From Pseudolysinimonas_A sp947085045 (GTDB lineage: Bacteria > Actinomycetota > Actinomycetes > Actinomycetales > Microbacteriaceae): a DNA stretch of 64,000 bases. The stretch is taken from NCBI GenBank assembly GCA_947085045.1, contig CAMTUU010000006.1, positions 124,001 to 188,000 on the forward strand, given 5' to 3'. The notes under the pieces were generated by a model. That model saw nothing but the letters and a program-made list of their open reading frames with translations, had not been told where the DNA came from and searched no databases. Positions 46,613 through 54,856 of this stretch are shown piece after piece; position 1 is the stretch's first letter, and each line of letters starts with the position of its first letter. Both the position numbers and the translations under genes were made by a program.

Positions 46613-47854
46613 ATGACCAAGCGAATCGTCGTCACCGGAATCGGTGCATCCACCCCGCTCGGCGGGACGGCCCAGGACACCTGGACGGCTCTGCTCGCCG
46701 GCGAGTCCGGGGCGAACACCCTGACCCACGAGTGGGCCGGCCGCTACGACCTCCCCGTCACCTTCGCCATGGAGGCCAAGGTGCGCCCGTCGGAGGTGCT
46801 GGAGCGGGTCGAGACCAAGCGTCTCGACCCGAACAGCCAGTTCGCGCTCATCTCAGCGCGCGAGGCCTGGGCGGATGCCGGCGCGCCCGACATCGACAAG
46901 ACCCGCATCGGCGTCGAGTACTCGACCGGCATCGGCGGCCTCTGGACCCTCCTCGACGCGTGGGACACCCTCCGCGAGAAGGGTTCGCGCCGGGTGCTGC
47001 CGATGACCGTGCCGATGCTCATGCCGAACGCGGCCTCTGCGGCGGTGTCGATGGATCTGGATGCCCGCGCCTTCGCCCGCACCGATGTGTCGGCCTGCGC
47101 GTCGAGCACCGAGGCCATCGCCAACGCCTACGACCACCTGCAGGCCGGCTACGCCGACATCATCCTGGCCGGCGGCTCCGAGTCGTGCGTGCACCCGATC
47201 ACCCTCGCGTCGTTCTCGTCGATGCAGGCGCTCTCCCGTCGCAACGACGACCCGAAGCGCGCCTCGCGGCCCTACGACGTCGACCGCGACGGGTTCGTCA
47301 TGGGTGAAGGTGCCGCGACGCTCGTGCTCGAGACCGAGGAGCACGCCCTCGCGCGCGGCGCCAAGATCTACGCCGAGATCGCCGGCGGCGGCGTGACGAG
47401 CGACTCGTACCACATCACCGCGCCCGACCCCGAGGGCCGCGGGGCCGCCCGGGCGGTCTACGCCGCGCTCGCCCAGGCCGGCGCGACGATCGACGACGTC
47501 ACCCACATCAACGCCCACGCGACGAGCACCCCGGTCGGCGACATCGCCGAGTACAAGGCGCTCCTCGCCGTCTTCGGCGACCGCGTGCGCGAGATCCCGG
47601 TGTCGGCCACGAAGGGCGCCCACGGGCACCTCCTCGGCGGCACGGGAGCGCTCGAGGCGATGATCACGGTGCTCGCAGTGCAGAGCCGCACCGCCCCGCC
47701 GACCATCAACCTCGACAACCAGGATCCCGAGATCCCGCTGTTCGTGCCGACCGCGCCGCACGCCCTGGGCGACGCGCCGCAGCTCGCGATCAGCAACTCG
47801 TTCGGCTTCGGCGGCCACAACGCCGTCGTCGCGATCCGCTCCTACGACGCCTGA
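46613..47854 (+). CDS. fabF: Beta-ketoacyl-ACP synthase II
   Basis: Elongates acyl-ACP chains by condensation with malonyl-ACP. The 413-residue thiolase-fold protein has C162 (VSACASSTEA) and the two His in HINAHATSTP and GAHGHLLGGTG, with the C-terminal NSFGFGGHN glycine-rich loop. It closes the fasR-fabD-fabH-acpP-fabF cluster. About 150 bp of unassigned sequence follow; I see no clear terminator there. Confidence 0.97.
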   Translation: MTKRIVVTGIGASTPLGGTAQDTWTALLAGESGANTLTHEWAGRYDLPVTFAMEAKVRPSEVLERVETKRLDPNSQFALISAREAWADAGAPDIDKTRIGVEYSTGIGGLWTLLDAWDTLREKGSRRVLPMTVPMLMPNAASAAVSMDLDARAFARTDVSACASSTEAIANAYDHLQAGYADIILAGGSESCVHPITLASFSSMQALSRRNDDPKRASRPYDVDRDGFVMGEGAATLVLETEEHALARGAKIYAEIAGGGVTSDSYHITAPDPEGRGAARAVYAALAQAGATIDDVTHINAHATSTPVGDIAEYKALLAVFGDRVREIPVSATKGAHGHLLGGTGALEAMITVLAVQSRTAPPTINLDNQDPEIPLFVPTAPHALGDAPQLAISNSFGFGGHNAVVAIRSYDA

Positions 47855-48004
47855 CCTTCGGGGACCTGCTCTTTACGCTGCGCAAAGTTGCACGCGCTGC
47901 CGTCCTGCGGGGCGCGGATGCGACTTCCGGGCGCGCAAAGAGTCTTCCGCCGGCGCGGAATCTCAGTCATGGGCGCCTTCGTCGAGCAGGCGTAGGTTGA
48001 AGGC

Positions 48005-48646
48005 GTGACGGCATCCGACACCTGGACCACGATCGACGACCTCGACGCGCTCACGGGGGTGATCGGCGAGCCGATGCCGCGCACCCGCGACAAGGCGCGT
48101 CCGGCCTTGCTGCCCGTCGATCGCGACTGGCTGGCGGCATCCCCGTTCTGCATCCTCGCGACGACCGGCGCCGATGGCAGCTGCGACGCTTCGCCGAAGG
48201 GCGACCCGTCGGGCCGGCTCGTGCACGTCATCGACGACCGCACGATCGCGATCGCCGAGCGACCCGGCAACCGCCGCGCCGACGGGTACCGCAACATCCT
48301 CGGCAACCCGCACGTCGGGCTCCTCTTCCTCATCCCCGGCCGCGGCGACACCCTCCGCATCAACGGCCGCGCCCGGCTCGTGTGCGACGCCCCGTTCTTG
48401 GACGACATGGTCGTGAAGCGTCACCGCCCGCTGCTGGCGATCGTCGTCGAGATCGACGAGATCTTCCACCACTGCTCGAAGGCGTTCCTGCGGTCACAAC
48501 TTTGGGACGCGTCGACGTGGGATCCCGAGGGCAGCGTGCCGCGGCGCGCGGTCATCGCGCAGCTCTGCGAGCGACCCGACGACGCGATCGAGGAACTGGA
48601 TGCCTACTACGAGGTGTCGAACTACGCGAAGGGCCTCTACGCCTGA
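48005..48646 (+). CDS. PPOX-class FMN-binding flavoprotein (MSMEG_1061-like)
   Basis: A 213-residue split-barrel flavoprotein of the pyridoxamine-phosphate-oxidase-like class, with AASPFCILATTGADGSCDASPKGDPSG forming the flavin-binding strand region. The sequence DGYRNILGNPHVGLLFLIPGR is typical of the MSMEG_1061 subgroup. Substrates are unknown; relatives reduce F420 or FMN-dependent compounds or bind haem. The start is GTG at 48005, 6 nt after TAGGTT (leaderless). Confidence 0.85.
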   Translation: MTASDTWTTIDDLDALTGVIGEPMPRTRDKARPALLPVDRDWLAASPFCILATTGADGSCDASPKGDPSGRLVHVIDDRTIAIAERPGNRRADGYRNILGNPHVGLLFLIPGRGDTLRINGRARLVCDAPFLDDMVVKRHRPLLAIVVEIDEIFHHCSKAFLRSQLWDASTWDPEGSVPRRAVIAQLCERPDDAIEELDAYYEVSNYAKGLYA

Positions 48647-48677
48647 GACTTCCGGGAGAAGAGGGATGTTCGAGAGG

Positions 48678-48830
48678 TCAGCGGATGGGGAGGCAGCCGT
48701 CGTGGACGGCGCACTCGCCTTCGCCTTCGGCGCCCAGCGGCGCGAGGGCGGACGTGTCGAGGATCTCGTCGGCCGTCAGGATCTCGGCGACCTCGTCATG
48801 CAGGATCTGGGTGAGAACCGCGGCGCGCAT
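48678..48830 (-). CDS. Small hypothetical protein coupled to DUF3145
   Basis: A 50-residue acidic ORF (MRAAVLTQILHDEVAEILTA..CAVHDGCLPIR) whose ATG lies 1 nt after the DUF3145 stop. AAGGT inside the end of the upstream gene stands about 8 nt away as a ribosome site. It contains a helix-like head and a C-x5-C tail (CAVHDGC). I do not recognise the family. Coupling and codon choice like its neighbours suggest it is real. Confidence 0.55.
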   Translation of the reverse strand: MRAAVLTQILHDEVAEILTADEILDTSALAPLGAEGEGECAVHDGCLPIR

Positions 48831-48831
48831 C

Positions 48832-49344
48832 TCAGCCGACCTTGTGGAGCCAGATCACGCGCGACTCCTCGTTGGCACGTCGGAAGGTCTCGAGTTCATC
48901 GTCCCAGGACTGGCCGAGCGCGAGCCGCAGTTCGCGGTGGAGTTCGAAGGCGTCCGAACCCGCGGACTCCATCGCGGCGCGCACGCGATCCTCCGGAACG
49001 ACCATGTTGCCGGCCGTGTCGGTCTGCGCGTAGAAGATGCCGAGGTCGGGAGTGTGCATCCAGCGGCCGCCGTCGGTGCCGAGACCGGCATCCTCGGTGA
49101 CCTCGTAGCGGAGGTGCTCCCAGCCGCGGAGCCCTGACGCGAGCGCGGCGCCGGTGCCCCGGTCGCCCTGCCACGAGAACTCCGTGCGGAAGGCGCCCTT
49201 GAGGACGGGCTGGTCTCGCCAGTCGAAGTTGACGGCGCGGCCGAGAGCGCGGCCCGCCGCCCACTCGACGTGGGGGCGCAACGCGCTGGGCGCGGAGTGG
49301 ATGTAGACGACTCCGCGTGCGATCTTCGATTGCACTGCAGCCAC
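48832..49344 (-). CDS. DUF3145 family protein
   Basis: A 170-residue actinobacterial DUF3145 protein, recognised by GVVYIHSAPSALRPHVEWA near the start and WDDELETFRRANEESRVIWLHKVG at the end. It is conserved across actinobacteria with unknown function. Two starts are possible: ATG at 49356 or GTG at 49344. I prefer 49344 because GGAG stands 6 nt upstream of it, whereas nothing precedes the ATG. A well-formed promoter lies at 49416-49445. Confidence 0.85.
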   Translation of the reverse strand: MAAVQSKIARGVVYIHSAPSALRPHVEWAAGRALGRAVNFDWRDQPVLKGAFRTEFSWQGDRGTGAALASGLRGWEHLRYEVTEDAGLGTDGGRWMHTPDLGIFYAQTDTAGNMVVPEDRVRAAMESAGSDAFELHRELRLALGQSWDDELETFRRANEESRVIWLHKVG

Positions 49345-49415
49345 TTCTCTCTCCATTCGTCAGGATGCGACTTCCCCATCGACCTGTCGAACACGCGAGA
49401 TATGACTCACCGGCG

Positions 49416-49445
49416 ATTATGCCGGAGTGTCACCGCGAATCACAA
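49416..49445 (-). promoter_or_regulatory. Promoter of the DUF3145 gene, -10 inside a palindrome
   Basis: Minus strand TTGTGA (49445-49440), 18 bp, then CATAAT (49421-49416), one of the best housekeeping-type promoters in the window. The -10 lies within the inverted repeat CCGGC-GATTAT-GCCGG (49410-49425), a possible operator. The leader would be about 65 nt. Confidence 0.6.
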
Positions 49446-49480
49446 GAGTGTCATTCCGACTCGGCGGACTCACAGCTCCG

Positions 49481-51115
49481 TTATTTCGCGTCGGAATACC
49501 GGTCGACGATCGAGACCGAGAGCGCGAACTCGACGGGCACGCCCCCGAACAGCAGCCGCCCCGCCTCCGCCGCCGCCTCGCGCATCGCGTCGGCGACCTC
49601 GTCCGCGAGAGCCGCCGGCGTGTGCACGAGCAGTTCGTCGTGGAGGAAGAACACGAGGTGCGGCTTCTGCGTGAGAGTCGATCCCTCGAGCGCCCACAGC
49701 CGCCGGCGCAGCGACCCCATCCAGCACAGCGCCCATTCCGCCGCGGTGCCCTGCACGACGAAGTTGCGGGTGAACCGCCCCCACGCGGCCGCCCGTTGCT
49801 GCGTGCTGCGCTGCTGGGCGGGTGACGCGGTCTCGTCGAAGCCGAGGCCGTGCCCCGGCGGCGAGGAACGCCCGAGCCAGGTCGACACGATGTCGCCGTG
49901 CTCCCCGGCGCGCGCGGCGGCCTCGACGAACGCCATCGCCGCCGGGAACGCCTTCTCGATGCGCGGCCGCATCCGCCCGCTCTCGCCGGTCGTGCCGCCG
50001 TAGATCGCCCCGAGCATCCCGTACTTCGCCTGCGACCGCGTCTCGACCGCGCCGGTGTCGACCATGCCCTGGTACATGTCGCTCGCCTGCCCCGCCCGCG
50101 CCATCGCCCGGTCGCCCGACATCGCCGCCAGCACCCGCGGCTCGAGCTGCGAGGCGTCGGCGGAGACGAACCTCCATCCCGGATCGGGGACCACGGCCGA
50201 GCGCACCTGCTTCGGCAGCTGCAGCGCTCCCCCGCCGTCGGCGGCCCAGCGGCCGGTGACGACGCCGCCGGGCACGTAGACCGGGCGGAACCTGCCGTCG
50301 CGCACCCACTCCTGCACCCAGTGCCAGCCGTTGGCCGAGTGCAGCCGCGAAAGCGACTTGTACTCCAGCAGCGGCTCGACGGCGGGGTGGTCGATCTCCT
50401 TGATCTCCCATTTGCTCGTCGACTCCACGCGGAAGCCGGCGTTCTGCAGCGTCTTCAGCAGATCCTGCTGCGAGTCGGGGTTGAGCGCGGGGGCGTCGAG
50501 CAGCTCGCGCAGCCGCCCGACCAGCGCCTCGAGTTTCGCCGGACGCGCGTTCGGGATGCGTGCCCCGAGCAGCTCGGTCATCACCCGGTCGTGCTCGGCG
50601 AGGTCGAACGGCAGCCCGGCGAACCGCATCTCGGCGGCGACGAGCGCCCCAACGCTCTCGGCGGCGACCAGCAGCCCCAGCCGGCCGTCGTCGCCGGCGC
50701 CGGCCACGGCATCCCGCTGCCGCCGCCACTCGGCGACCGGATCGTCGTCGTCGTCCGGCGGGTCGAGATCGAAGAGCGCATCGGATGCCGCCGCCGCTCG
50801 CGAGGGAGCGGGCGCGTCCCAGCCGTCCCGGCCGGCGGTCGCGAGCGCGGAGGACGCCGCGGCGACGGCGTTGCGCAGGATCGTGTGGCAGAGCCGCAGG
50901 TCGACGCAGCGCTCGACCCGCACGCCCGCGGCGAGCAGCGGCGGGTACCACCGGGACGTGTCGCCCCACACCCAGCGCGGCCGCTCCGGTTCGCGGGCGG
51001 CGACCCAGGCCGCCAGCCCGGCCTCGGCGACGACGGTTCCCGTGCCGACATCGCCCTCGTCGGAGAGCTCCGTCGCGACGACTCCGCGCGAGGTCGAGCG
51101 GAGGGCGATCAGCAC
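49481..51115 (-). CDS. Family A DNA polymerase (exonuclease-like/polymerase, short form)
   Basis: A 544-residue PolA-like protein of the actinobacterial type labelled bifunctional 3'-5' exonuclease/DNA polymerase. Polymerase motifs: A as VSADASQLEPRVLA, B as AKYGMLGAIYGGTTG, C as FFLHDELLVH. There is no 5' nuclease domain. The N-terminal half is exonuclease-like, but I cannot find intact DxE metal ligands, so proofreading is doubtful. It probably acts in repair or gap filling beside the main Pol I. The start is GTG at 51115, with CAGACT (TAGACT with one change) 6 nt upstream. Confidence 0.87.
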   Translation of the reverse strand: MLIALRSTSRGVVATELSDEGDVGTGTVVAEAGLAAWVAAREPERPRWVWGDTSRWYPPLLAAGVRVERCVDLRLCHTILRNAVAAASSALATAGRDGWDAPAPSRAAAASDALFDLDPPDDDDDPVAEWRRQRDAVAGAGDDGRLGLLVAAESVGALVAAEMRFAGLPFDLAEHDRVMTELLGARIPNARPAKLEALVGRLRELLDAPALNPDSQQDLLKTLQNAGFRVESTSKWEIKEIDHPAVEPLLEYKSLSRLHSANGWHWVQEWVRDGRFRPVYVPGGVVTGRWAADGGGALQLPKQVRSAVVPDPGWRFVSADASQLEPRVLAAMSGDRAMARAGQASDMYQGMVDTGAVETRSQAKYGMLGAIYGGTTGESGRMRPRIEKAFPAAMAFVEAAARAGEHGDIVSTWLGRSSPPGHGLGFDETASPAQQRSTQQRAAAWGRFTRNFVVQGTAAEWALCWMGSLRRRLWALEGSTLTQKPHLVFFLHDELLVHTPAALADEVADAMREAAAEAGRLLFGGVPVEFALSVSIVDRYSDAK

Positions 51116-51143
51116 GTCCCCAGTCTGCCGGGGACCGGTGACC

Positions 51144-51554
51144 TCAGGCGAAAGGCTCTGCGGCTTCCATCAGGTCCGACCTGATCAGGAACCGCACGCC
51201 CTCCGGCGCTTCGACCGAGAACCCCGACCCGCGGCCCTTCACGACGTCCACCGTGAGACGGGTGTGGCTCCAGTACTCGAACTGCTCGACCGACATCCAG
51301 AAGTCCACCGGACGGGTCGCCTCGCCCGACAGCGCGATGTCGAACATGCCGAGTCTCACGTCGGCCGCGGAGGTGACGAAGTCACCTGCCGGGTAGCACA
51401 TCGGCGAGGAGCCGTCGCAGCATCCCCCCGACTGGTGGAACATCAGCGGACCGTGCCGCTTCCAGAGCCGGCGCAGCAGATCGAGCGCGGGCTCGCTGAT
51501 GGCGACGCGGGACCGGGTCTCCCCCGGCCGCACCACCGCTGCCTCGAGAACCAT
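51144..51554 (-). CDS. DUF779 family protein
   Basis: A 136-residue DUF779 protein with a Cys-rich core FHQSGGCCDGSSPMCYPAGDF (about residues 39-60) that looks metal- or redox-active. DUF779 genes are repeatedly found next to acetaldehyde dehydrogenases, as here. The biochemical role is unknown. GGAGG lies 6 nt before the ATG. It is 121 bp downstream of the dehydrogenase, with a long hairpin between. Confidence 0.87.
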   Translation of the reverse strand: MVLEAAVVRPGETRSRVAISEPALDLLRRLWKRHGPLMFHQSGGCCDGSSPMCYPAGDFVTSAADVRLGMFDIALSGEATRPVDFWMSVEQFEYWSHTRLTVDVVKGRGSGFSVEAPEGVRFLIRSDLMEAAEPFA

Positions 51555-51578
51555 CACAACCTCCAAGACGTAAGGGTC

Positions 51579-51614
51579 GACGGCCGGCGGGGCGCAAAGC
51601 TCCCGCCGGCCGTC
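51579..51614. terminator. Intercistronic 13-bp hairpin between aldehyde dehydrogenase and DUF779
   Basis: A perfect 13-bp inverted repeat (GACGGCCGGCGGG / CCCGCCGGCCGTC) around a 10-nt loop. There is no U-tract in the direction of transcription, so it may be a partial terminator or an mRNA-stabilising element that sets DUF779 expression below the dehydrogenase. The rest of 51555-51675 shows nothing else. Confidence 0.6.
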
Positions 51615-51675
51615 AGGTGTTCGGGTGCGACGCGGCCGCCCACTGCCGCACCCGGTCCGGATCGGACGAATCGGC

Positions 51676-53199
51676 TCAGAAGAATCCGAGCGGGTTCTCC
51701 GAGTAGCTGACGAGGAGGTTCTTCGTCTGCTGGTAGTGGTCGAGCGCGAGGGCGCTGTTCTCGCGGCCGATGCCCGACGACTTGTAGCCGCCGAACGCCG
51801 CTCCCGCGGGGTACGCGTGGTAGTTGTTGATCCACACGCGGCCGGCCTGGATGTCGCGGCCCGCCCGGTAGGCGGTGTTCCCGTTGCGGCTCCACACGCC
51901 GGCACCGAGCCCGTACAGCGTGTCGTTGGCGATGCGGATGGCCTCGTCGTAGTCCTTGAACGTGGTCACCGCGACGACCGGGCCGAAGATCTCCTCCTGG
52001 AACAGCCGCATGTCGTTGCGGCCCTCGAAGATCGTCGGCTCGACGTAGTAGCCGCCCGACAGGTCGCCGCCGAGGTCGACACGCCCGCCGCCGACGGCGA
52101 TCGTCGCGCCCTCCTTCACGCCGATGTCGATGTAGCTGAGGATCTTCTCCAGCTGGTCGTTCGACGCCTGCGCGCCGACCTGGGTGTCGGTGTCGAGCGG
52201 GTTGCCCTGCTTGGCCTGCTTCGTGCGGACGAGGGCGTCCTGGAAGAACTGGTCGTAGATGTCCTCCTGGATCAGCGACCGGCTCGGGCACGTGCAGACC
52301 TCGCCGCTGTTGAAGGCGAACAGCGTGAAGCCTTCGAGCGCCTTCGAGTAGTACGCGTCGTCGGCATCCGCCACGTCCTTGAAGAAGATGTTCGGGCTCT
52401 TGCCGCCGAGCTCCAGCGTCGCTGGGATGATGTTCGCCGAGGCGTACTGCAGGATGAGCCGGCCGGTCGTGGTCTCACCGGTGAACGCGATCTTGCGGAT
52501 GCGGCTGCTCGACGCCAGCGGCTTGCCCGCCTCGACGCCGAAGCCGTTGACGACGTTGACGACGCCGGCCGGCAGGATGTCGCCGATCAGTTCCATCAGC
52601 ACGAGGATCGAGACCGGGGTCTGCTCCGCGGGCTTCAGCACGACCGTGTTGCCGGCGGCGAGCGCCGGGGCGAGCTTCCAGACCGCCATGAGCAGCGGGA
52701 AGTTCCACGGGATGATCTGGCCGACGACGCCGAGCGGCTCGGAGAAGTGGTAGGCGACGGTGTCGCCGTCCAGCTGGGTGAACGACCCCTCCTGCGCACG
52801 CACGACGCTCGCGAAGTAGCGGAAGTGGTCGGCGGCGAGCGGGAGATCGGCGTTGAGCGGCTCGCGGATCGGTTTTCCGTTGTCCCAGGACTCGGCGACG
52901 GCGAGCGTCTCCAGGTTCTGTTCGATCACGTCGGCGATGCGGTTGAGCACGGCGGCGCGCTCCGTGGCCGACGTCTTGCCCCAGGTGATGAACGCCTTCT
53001 CGGCGGCGTCGAGCGCGGCCTCGATGTCGTCGGCGGTGCCGCGAGCCACCTCGGCGAACGGCTTGCCGTTCACGGGCGAGATGTCCTCGAAGTATTCACC
53101 GCCCTTGGGCTTCACCCAGGTGCCGCCGATCCAGTGCTCGTAGCGGGGCTTGAAAGTGATCTTGGAGTCCGGGGTTCCCGGCGGGGCGTAGACGGTCAT
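51676..53199 (-). CDS. NAD-dependent aldehyde (acetaldehyde) dehydrogenase
   Basis: A 507-residue class of ALDH close to acetaldehyde dehydrogenases of the ExaC/AldA type, oxidising aldehydes to acids. Motifs: PWNFPLLMAVWKLAPALAAGN for NAD binding, FTGETTTGR, general base Glu in LELGGKSPN and nucleophile Cys in FAFNSGEVCTCPSR. AAGGAGAG about 7 nt before the ATG at 53199 fixes the start. It forms a unit with DUF779 downstream and the GAF-domain regulator upstream, all on one strand. Confidence 0.94.
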   Translation of the reverse strand: MTVYAPPGTPDSKITFKPRYEHWIGGTWVKPKGGEYFEDISPVNGKPFAEVARGTADDIEAALDAAEKAFITWGKTSATERAAVLNRIADVIEQNLETLAVAESWDNGKPIREPLNADLPLAADHFRYFASVVRAQEGSFTQLDGDTVAYHFSEPLGVVGQIIPWNFPLLMAVWKLAPALAAGNTVVLKPAEQTPVSILVLMELIGDILPAGVVNVVNGFGVEAGKPLASSSRIRKIAFTGETTTGRLILQYASANIIPATLELGGKSPNIFFKDVADADDAYYSKALEGFTLFAFNSGEVCTCPSRSLIQEDIYDQFFQDALVRTKQAKQGNPLDTDTQVGAQASNDQLEKILSYIDIGVKEGATIAVGGGRVDLGGDLSGGYYVEPTIFEGRNDMRLFQEEIFGPVVAVTTFKDYDEAIRIANDTLYGLGAGVWSRNGNTAYRAGRDIQAGRVWINNYHAYPAGAAFGGYKSSGIGRENSALALDHYQQTKNLLVSYSENPLGFF

Positions 53200-53229
53200 G
53201 CGTCTCTCTCCTTGCGACGTCGCTGTCGG

Positions 53230-53298
53230 GCCACCGTCTGGTGGCTGTGGCGACGACGCTAGGAGCGCGGAGGTTGCGGGAAGGTTGCATCCGGTTGC
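53230..53298 (-). promoter_or_regulatory. Candidate control region of the aldehyde dehydrogenase gene
   Basis: On the minus strand: three GCAACC direct repeats (plus-strand GGTTGC at 53272-53277, 53283-53288, 53293-53298; spacing 11 and 10 bp), then TAGCGT (53261-53256) as a -10, then a palindrome GCCACC-GTCT-GGTGGC (53230-53245) just past the predicted start. The repeats overlap the last codons of the regulator gene. Confidence 0.5.
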
Positions 53299-54566
53299 AT
53301 GGGTCGACCCAGCTCGGCGTCGAGCCGCTCGATGCGGGAGACGACAGATGCGCGTTTCGGCGACTTGGCCGGGAGGATCCGCAGCGCCGCCCGCCACACC
53401 TCGAGGTCGTACGCCGCCTCGTCGCTGCGCGCGTAGGCGAGGAGCACGTCGGCAGCGGCATCCGCGAGCATCGCCTCGCGCAGGGTCGCCCGCACCTCGT
53501 CGCGGATGGCGGCGATGCCGGGGGCGTCCGACGCCGGCAGCACCGATCCCGTGTACGACCCGAGCGCGACCTTGTGCGCCCCGCGATCGAGGAAGTCGAG
53601 AACGCGACGGGCGTCGACGTCGATCGCGCACGGCAGTCGGTAGGGCCGCGAGAGCGGAGCGAGGTCGTCGGGCAGCTCGCGGCGCAGGCGCACCATCTCC
53701 GCGCGCAGCGTGACGACGGCGTCGTCGCGGCCGTAGAGCAGCTCGCTCAGGCGTTCGGCGGAGAGGCCCGCGCGGTGCCAGGCGAGGAGGGTGAGGATCT
53801 CCGCGTGCCGCGCGCTCAGTTCGACCCGGCCGCCCGCGTGCAGGAGTTCCCCGATATCGCGCCCGAGCACCTTCAGCTCGGGACGGATGACCGGAGCCCG
53901 GGCCGGCGTCCGCCGTGCGGCGACGTCGTCGAGACGTTGCACCCGCAGCTCCGCCTCGACCGCGGCGACGGCGGCCTCGACGAGCGGCAGCATCGTCGTG
54001 TCGGCCGCGACGTCGCCGCCGGTGATGTCGACGACCCCGAGGATCGCGCCGGTGCCCGGTTCGTGCACGGGCACCGCGGTGCAGCTCCAAGGATGCACGA
54101 CGCGCCCGAAGTGCTCGGCGCGGGAGATCTGGATGCCGTGGCCGAGCGCCAGCGCCGTGCCCGGAGCGCTCGTGCCGACGGCGCGCTCCGACCAGTTGGC
54201 GCCCTCGAGGAATCCCATCTCCTCAGCGCGGCTTCGCAGGTCGCGGTCGCCGTCGATCCAGAGCAGTCGCCCGGAGGAGTCGCCGACCGCCACGATGAGT
54301 CCGGCGTCGAACGTGTGCCGGATGAGCAGCCTCTGCAGCACGGGGAGAGTCGCCTGGAGCGGGTGGGCGTTGCGGTACGCCCGCAGCTGCTCGTCGGTGA
54401 GTTCGGGCTCGGCGACGATCCGGTCGGCGTCGAGCCGGTAGCCGAGCGAACGCTGCCAGGATTCGCGCACCAACCGGCGCACGGCGTCTTCGTCGGTGTC
54501 GACCCCGTCGCCGATCACGAGGGCGTGCGCGCGCTCGAGCAGTCGCGGGTCGTCGGGCACCGCCAT
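53259..54566 (-). CDS. GAF-domain transcriptional regulator (AcoR-like, without AAA+ domain)
   Basis: A 435-residue regulator. Residues about 55-200 resemble the N-terminal and GAF sensor of AcoR-type activators (RRLVRESWQRSLGYRLD; FLEGANWSERAVGTSAPGTAL). The sigma-54-contacting AAA+ domain of AcoR is missing. Instead a winged-helix-like segment follows (about 240-320, ELSARHAEILTLLAWHRAGLSAERLSELLYG). It probably activates the adjacent dehydrogenase in response to an aldehyde or ketone. I chose the ATG at 54566 because GGAGG stands 8-9 nt upstream; the GTG three codons earlier has no room for one. Confidence 0.82.
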   Translation of the reverse strand: MAVPDDPRLLERAHALVIGDGVDTDEDAVRRLVRESWQRSLGYRLDADRIVAEPELTDEQLRAYRNAHPLQATLPVLQRLLIRHTFDAGLIVAVGDSSGRLLWIDGDRDLRSRAEEMGFLEGANWSERAVGTSAPGTALALGHGIQISRAEHFGRVVHPWSCTAVPVHEPGTGAILGVVDITGGDVAADTTMLPLVEAAVAAVEAELRVQRLDDVAARRTPARAPVIRPELKVLGRDIGELLHAGGRVELSARHAEILTLLAWHRAGLSAERLSELLYGRDDAVVTLRAEMVRLRRELPDDLAPLSRPYRLPCAIDVDARRVLDFLDRGAHKVALGSYTGSVLPASDAPGIAAIRDEVRATLREAMLADAAADVLLAYARSDEAAYDLEVWRAALRILPAKSPKRASVVSRIERLDAELGRPMQPDATFPQPPRS

Positions 54567-54592
54567 CGAGCTCACCTCCGCTCCGTTGATGA

Positions 54593-54856
54593 GGGTGCGG
54601 ACAGCGTAACCCGGCCGACTCAGAACGTCCGGTATACCCCCCGAACGGGTCCACGACCGCGCAGGATGTCGCCCAGAAGCTGCCGCTGTGGACCTACGTC
54701 GGCATCCTCGTCTACCTACTCGTCGGACTCGCCGTCTTCGTCACCTGGCTGGTCAACGAGCAGACCGCGCCGGAGGTCGTCATCGCGTTCGCGCTGTCGC
54801 TGCTCGGCTGGCTGATCGGCGCCGCGAGCGTGGTGTTCAAGCCCGCGACGCGGTAA
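54593..54856 (+). pseudogene. Two-helix membrane ORF with no start codon (gene remnant?)
   Basis: The frame open from 54593 to TAA at 54854-54856 encodes QKLPLWTYVGILVYLLVGLA, VFVTWLVNE, then FALSLLGWLIGAASVVFKPATR: two clear transmembrane helices. No ATG, GTG or TTG occurs in this frame before the first helix; only CTG at 54680 or 54686 could start it. It may be a 5'-truncated gene, or use a rare start. A GTG at 54688 opens a different, Arg-rich frame that is only a shadow. The surrounding gap 54567-54889 holds no other gene. Confidence 0.5.

Noticed and set aside
47855..48004. Terminator or small gene after fabF
   Set aside because: No stem longer than about six base pairs with a plausible tail and no start/ribosome-site pair; left unassigned apart from the PPOX -10 box.
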